64,000 nt of DNA, from NCBI RefSeq assembly GCF_001431205.1, contig NZ_LGPC01000004.1:111766-175765 (forward strand). The letters run 5' to 3'. A program made the position numbers and the translations under genes. The DNA is from Staphylococcus sp. NAM3COL9 (GTDB lineage Bacteria; Bacillota; Bacilli; Staphylococcales; Staphylococcaceae). The notes under the pieces are model-generated. The model ran no database searches. It saw nothing but the letters and a program-made list of their open reading frames with translations, and was not told the DNA's origin. Positions 60,034-64,000 of this stretch are shown here, one piece after another; the first letter of the stretch is position 1, and the number at the start of each line of letters is the position of its first letter.

Positions 60034-61155
60034 GTGTCAAAATTTAAGTCTTTGCTTCTACTCTTTGGCTCGCTAATTTTACTTAGTGGTTGTGAGAATG
60101 TAGAAGTTTTAAACCCAAAAGGGCCAATGGCAAGTGATTCGAAGTTCTTGATTATGTATTCAATCATCTTCATGCTTGTTATCGTTGCCGTCGTAATTCT
60201 CTTGTTCACAGTCTTTCTATTCAAATATAGAATCAGTAAGACTGAGGAAACAGGTAAGATGCACCACAGTGTTTTAATGGAAACCATTTGGTTTATCATT
60301 CCGGTCATCATTCTAATTGCTTTAGCCATTCCAACGGTTAAATCACTTTACAATTATGAGGAAACGCCAGATAAAAAGGATGATCCTATTGTAGTTTATG
60401 CTACAAGTGCTGGTTATAAGTGGTTCTTTAGTTATCCTGAAGAAAAAATCGAAACGGTTAATCACTTAACTATTCCGAAAGATCGCCCTGTTGTTTTCAA
60501 ACTCCAATCAATGGATATGATGACAAGTTTCTGGATTCCACAACTTGGTGGTCAGAAATATGCGATGACAGGTATGACTATGGACTGGACGTTAACAGCT
60601 AGCGAAGAAGGTACGTTCCGTGGACGTAACTCAAACTTCAACGGCGAAGGGTTTGCTCGTCAAACTTTTGATGTTAATTCAGTAAGTCAAAGTGAATTTA
60701 AAGATTGGGTCAAAGATGCTCAAAGTAAAAAAGAATTAGATCAAGATACCTTTGATAAGCAACTTTTACCAACTACTGAAAATGAAAACTTAACTTTCAG
60801 TGGTACTCATCTAGCATTTGTTGATGCTGCAGCAGATCCTGAGTATATTTTCTACGCTTATGATCGCTACAATTACGTACAAAAAGATCCAAACTTTAAC
60901 ACTGAAAAAGAATTAACTGAAGATGTGTTAGATAAACCAGATCAACCTGCACGTAAACCGCAAATCACAAATGCGAACTATGAGAGACATGGTATGAAAG
61001 CCATGATTCTTGGCAACAACGAACCATACGATAGTGAATTCAAAGACGAGGAAACACATAACGTCGATGAAATGGACAAAATCTCTAAAGGTGCTAAAGA
61101 CGAAAAAGCATCTGAATTAGAGAAAAAAGAGCATGAATCTGGAGGTGGACATTAA
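60034..61155 (+). CDS. qoxA: aa3-type menaquinol oxidase subunit II
   Basis: This is the membrane-anchored subunit II of the terminal quinol oxidase. The 373-residue product starts at GTG 60034 behind AGGAGG, has a lipoprotein signal peptide with lipobox LLSGC, two membrane helices (about residues 35-60 and 80-105), and a cupredoxin domain that lacks the CuA ligands, as expected for a quinol rather than cytochrome c oxidase. A long, charged C-terminal tail (KEHESGGGH) follows. It overlaps qoxB by one base. Confidence 0.95.
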   Translation: MSKFKSLLLLFGSLILLSGCENVEVLNPKGPMASDSKFLIMYSIIFMLVIVAVVILLFTVFLFKYRISKTEETGKMHHSVLMETIWFIIPVIILIALAIPTVKSLYNYEETPDKKDDPIVVYATSAGYKWFFSYPEEKIETVNHLTIPKDRPVVFKLQSMDMMTSFWIPQLGGQKYAMTGMTMDWTLTASEEGTFRGRNSNFNGEGFARQTFDVNSVSQSEFKDWVKDAQSKKELDQDTFDKQLLPTTENENLTFSGTHLAFVDAAADPEYIFYAYDRYNYVQKDPNFNTEKELTEDVLDKPDQPARKPQITNANYERHGMKAMILGNNEPYDSEFKDEETHNVDEMDKISKGAKDEKASELEKKEHESGGGH

Positions 61156-63143
61156 TGGATTTTCCATGGGATCAGTTACTCGTTAAAGGTTCTTGGATGA
61201 TTACAATGGCACAAATCGGTGCCCCATTTGGAATCATTGGACTAATCGCAGTAATTACTTATTTTAAATTATGGAAATATTTATACAGAGAATGGTTCAC
61301 ATCTATCGACCATAAGAAAATCGGGGCAATGTATTTAATCTGTGCCGTATTAATGTTCGTTCGTGGTGGTATTGACGCATTAATGATGCGTACACAATTA
61401 GCGATTCCTAACAATACGTTTTTGGACTCAAATCACTATAACGAAGTTTTTAGTACACACGGTGTTATCATGATTATCTTTATGGCAATGCCTTTCATAT
61501 TTGGTTTGTGGAATGTCATTGTACCTTTACAAATTGGTGCTCGAGACGTTGCATTCCCTGTATTAAATAGCGTAAGTTTCTGGTTATTCTTCTCAGGTAT
61601 GATTTTATTCAACTTGTCATTTATAATCGGGGGCTCACCTGCAGCTGGTTGGACTAACTATGCACCACTGGCAGGTGAATTCAGTCCCGGACCAGGTGTC
61701 AATTATTACTTAATTGCAATTCAGATTTCTGGTATCGGTACACTGATGACAGGTATTAACTTCTTCGTAACCATACTTAGAATGAAAACACCTACAATGA
61801 AATTTATGGAAATGCCAATGTTTACGGTTACTACTTTCATTACAGCCTTACTCATTATCTTGGCTTTTCCAGTATTAACAGTTACATTAGCACTATTCAC
61901 AACAGATAGAATCTTCGATACTGCATTTTTTGCAGTAGCAAATGGTGGTATGCCAATGCTTTGGGCTAACTTCTTCTGGGTATGGGGGCACCCTGAAGTT
62001 TATATTGTTGCCCTTCCAGCATTCGGTATATACTCTGAAATTATTCCAACATTTGCGCGTAAACGCCTATTCGGCCACCAAAGCATGGTTTGGGCAACGG
62101 CAGGTATTGCGTTCTTAAGCTTTTTAGTTTGGGTTCATCATTTCTTCACAATGGGTAATGGTGCGTTAATCAACTCATTCTTCTCAATTTCAACCATGCT
62201 TATCGGTATACCAACTGGTGTTAAAATATTTAACTGGTTGTTCACGCTTTACCAAGGCCGAATTACGTTCGAGTCACCAATGTTATTCTCACTAGCATTT
62301 ATCCCCAACTTCCTAATAGGTGGAGTAACTGGTATTATGCTTTCTATGGCAGCAGCAGATTACCAATACCACAACACATACTTCCTAGTGGCGCATTTCC
62401 ACTACACGTTAGTATCCAGTGTTGTACTTGCCTGTCTAGGAGCTTTAATATTCTGGTGGCCTAAGATGACTGGATTTAAGTTAAACGAAACGTTAAACAA
62501 ATTCTGCTTCTGGTTCTTTGTAATCGGTTTCAACATTTGTTTCATACCTCAATTTATACTTGGTCTTGACGGTATGCCACGTCGTTTATATACTTACATG
62601 CCAGAAGATGGTTGGTGGTTATTAAACGTAATCTCAACTTTCGGTGCTCTATTAATGGCATTAGGCTTTATGTTCTTAGTTGCAAGTATTGTTTACAGCT
62701 TCTTCAAAGCACCACGTGAATTAACTGGTGATAACTGGGATGGTTTAGGTCGTACACTAGAATGGTCAACTGCTTCAGCGATGCCACCTAAATACAACTT
62801 TGCTATCACGCCAGATTGGAACGACTACGATACATTTGTTGATATGAAAGAACATGGTCGTCATTATTTAGATAACCATAATTACACAGATATCCACATG
62901 CCGAATAATACCCCAGTTGGTGTATTCATGGGAATATTCTTCACTATTGGTGGTTTCTTCCTAGTATTTGAAACATTACTACCAGCTATTCTTTGCTTAA
63001 TTGGTATCTTTGGCACTATGATTTATCGTAGTTTCCAAGTAGATCACGGTTATCACATTCCAGCTTCTGAAGTAATGGAGACTGAAAAACGTTTACGTGA
63101 AGCACGAATAAAAGAAAAGGAGGCTGTAAGTCATGAGTCATGA
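61155..63143 (+). CDS. qoxB: aa3-type menaquinol oxidase subunit I
   Basis: This is the catalytic haem-copper subunit that reduces oxygen to water and pumps protons. It has 662 residues and about 14-15 helices. It carries the haem/CuB ligands: the low-spin haem His in STHGVIMI, the CuB site [12 protein letters not shown] (the His-Pro-Glu-Val-Tyr with the Tyr cross-link), VHHFFTMG and VAHFHYTLV. Its ATG overlaps the qoxA stop, and its end overlaps the qoxC start by 11 bases. Confidence 0.97.
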   Translation: MDFPWDQLLVKGSWMITMAQIGAPFGIIGLIAVITYFKLWKYLYREWFTSIDHKKIGAMYLICAVLMFVRGGIDALMMRTQLAIPNNTFLDSNHYNEVFSTHGVIMIIFMAMPFIFGLWNVIVPLQIGARDVAFPVLNSVSFWLFFSGMILFNLSFIIGGSPAAGWTNYAPLAGEFSPGPGVNYYLIAIQISGIGTLMTGINFFVTILRMKTPTMKFMEMPMFTVTTFITALLIILAFPVLTVTLALFTTDRIFDTAFFAVANGGMPMLWANFFWVWGHPEVYIVALPAFGIYSEIIPTFARKRLFGHQSMVWATAGIAFLSFLVWVHHFFTMGNGALINSFFSISTMLIGIPTGVKIFNWLFTLYQGRITFESPMLFSLAFIPNFLIGGVTGIMLSMAAADYQYHNTYFLVAHFHYTLVSSVVLACLGALIFWWPKMTGFKLNETLNKFCFWFFVIGFNICFIPQFILGLDGMPRRLYTYMPEDGWWLLNVISTFGALLMALGFMFLVASIVYSFFKAPRELTGDNWDGLGRTLEWSTASAMPPKYNFAITPDWNDYDTFVDMKEHGRHYLDNHNYTDIHMPNNTPVGVFMGIFFTIGGFFLVFETLLPAILCLIGIFGTMIYRSFQVDHGYHIPASEVMETEKRLREARIKEKEAVSHES

Positions 63144-63738
63144 TGCAAACACAATTGATCAACGTTCGCATGAAGGTGAATTAAATAAGCTTGGCTTTTG
63201 GATTTTCCTTACAGCTGAATTCTCATTATTCGGTACGTTATTTGCAGCGTTACTAACACTGCAACATGGTGGCGATTATGCTGGTAAAATGACTACCGAG
63301 TTATTTGAATTACCGCTCGTTTTGATAATGACATTTGCTTTATTAATTAGTTCTTATACATGTGGTATTGCAATTTACTACATGAGAAAAGAAAAAGAAA
63401 AATTAATGATGATTTGGATGATTATCACTGTACTATTAGGTATGGTATTCGTAGGCTTTGAAATCTATGAATTCACACACTATGTGCATGAGGGTGTTAA
63501 TCTTTCGATTGGTTCTTATTGGTCTAGTTTCTTTATACTATTAGGAACGCATGGTGCCCACGTATCGTTAGGTATCGTCTGGATTATCTGTTTATTAATC
63601 CAGATCGCAATGCGAGGATTAAATAAAGACAATGCTCCTAAATTATTTATAGTAAGTTTATATTGGCACTTTTTAGATGTTGTATGGATCTTCATCTTCA
63701 CTGCCGTATATATGATAGGGATGGTGTTTAGCGGATGA
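63133..63738 (+). CDS. qoxC: quinol oxidase subunit III
   Basis: A 201-residue protein with about five membrane helices, the family signature [14 protein letters not shown] near the end and [14 protein letters not shown] at the last helix. It overlaps qoxB by 11 bases and qoxD by four. Confidence 0.95.
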   Translation: MSHDANTIDQRSHEGELNKLGFWIFLTAEFSLFGTLFAALLTLQHGGDYAGKMTTELFELPLVLIMTFALLISSYTCGIAIYYMRKEKEKLMMIWMIITVLLGMVFVGFEIYEFTHYVHEGVNLSIGSYWSSFFILLGTHGAHVSLGIVWIICLLIQIAMRGLNKDNAPKLFIVSLYWHFLDVVWIFIFTAVYMIGMVFSG

Positions 63739-64000
63739 ATACAATAGTAAAACACACAGTAGGTTTTATTGCCTCAATCGTTCTGACAATATTAGCAGTG
63801 TTTGTAACTTTATACACATCTATGGAACTTAACGTTAAGATTACCATCATTTTTGGTTTTGCTTTTATACAGGCTGCAGTTCAATTATTAATGTTTATGC
63901 ACTTAACTGAAGGTAAAAACGGAAACTTACAAGCATTTAAAGTTGTATTTGCGATTATCATTACTTTAATTACTGTTATTGGTACTTATTGGGTAATGCA
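63735..64000 (+). CDS. qoxD: quinol oxidase subunit IV (partial)
   Basis: About 88 N-terminal residues ([20 protein letters not shown]) of a small three-helix subunit with [19 protein letters not shown], the subunit IV signature. The C-terminal few residues lie beyond the window. The ATG overlaps the qoxC stop. Confidence 0.92.
   Translation, partial: MNTIVKHTVGFIASIVLTILAVFVTLYTSMELNVKITIIFGFAFIQAAVQLLMFMHLTEGKNGNLQAFKVVFAIIITLITVIGTYWVM

Overview
The window is a chromosomal replication-origin region of a low-G+C Gram-positive bacterium, almost certainly a coagulase-negative Staphylococcus. The evidence is the gene order mnmG-mnmE-rnpA-rpmH / oriC / dnaA-dnaN-yaaA-recF-gyrB-gyrA-nnrD-hutH-serS-azlCD-metX-yybS-gdpP-rplI-dnaB-purA-tRNA-walRKHIJ-rlmH, which is the staphylococcal core order, together with close protein similarity to the S. 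aureus proteins as I remember them. The species cannot be fixed from the sequence alone.

Region 1 (1-39080) is conserved core. The tRNA-modification and RNase P genes point left, away from the origin. oriC is bipartite around dnaA: DnaA boxes lie upstream, and downstream a box pair, a run of DnaA-trio triplets and an AT-rich tract lie before dnaN. Then come the replication and gyrase genes, amino-acid genes controlled by RNA switches (a serS T-box and a metX SAM riboswitch) and by a probable CcpA site (hutH), the c-di-AMP phosphodiesterase gdpP, rplI, dnaB and purA. Two insertions not in the S. aureus order as I recall it are an MGT-type glycosyltransferase before the tRNA-Glu/tRNA-Asp pair and a MarR gene with an MFS exporter gene after it. 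The essential WalRK cell-wall two-component operon follows. rlmH (orfX) carries an intact SCC attachment core at its 3' end, preceded by an unexpected second cluster of DnaA boxes.

Region 2 (39081-60033) is an accessory hotspot next to orfX. No ccr recombinase, mec gene, transposase or second SCC att core was found. It is a mosaic of short modules: MarR + DHA2 exporter; an extra SEDS (FtsW/RodA-type) protein; MgtE; a 46-residue ORF coupled to a high-G+C VTT-domain (TVP38/DedA-type) membrane protein; a PAP2 phosphatase; a methyltransferase; a broken aromatic-degradation cluster (cupin, OYE and FAH remnants) ending in an intact extradiol dioxygenase; an Asp-box propeller protein; a PadR regulator + TetX-like monooxygenase; VOC proteins; and a MerR-controlled acetyltransferase/SDR cluster beside a decayed copy of the same pair. 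At least seven module junctions carry the same structured repeat, always on the + strand: a conserved leader followed by a hairpin whose arms vary in a compensated way. It was not found in the core half. This dispersed element is the most interesting unexplained signal here.

Region 3 (60034-64000) is qoxABCD, the quinol oxidase operon (qoxD is cut by the window end). It directly follows remnants of a uracil/xanthine-type permease and a gamma-glutamyltransferase. That position next to the orfX hotspot differs from S. aureus, so whether it is the only copy or an extra one should be checked.
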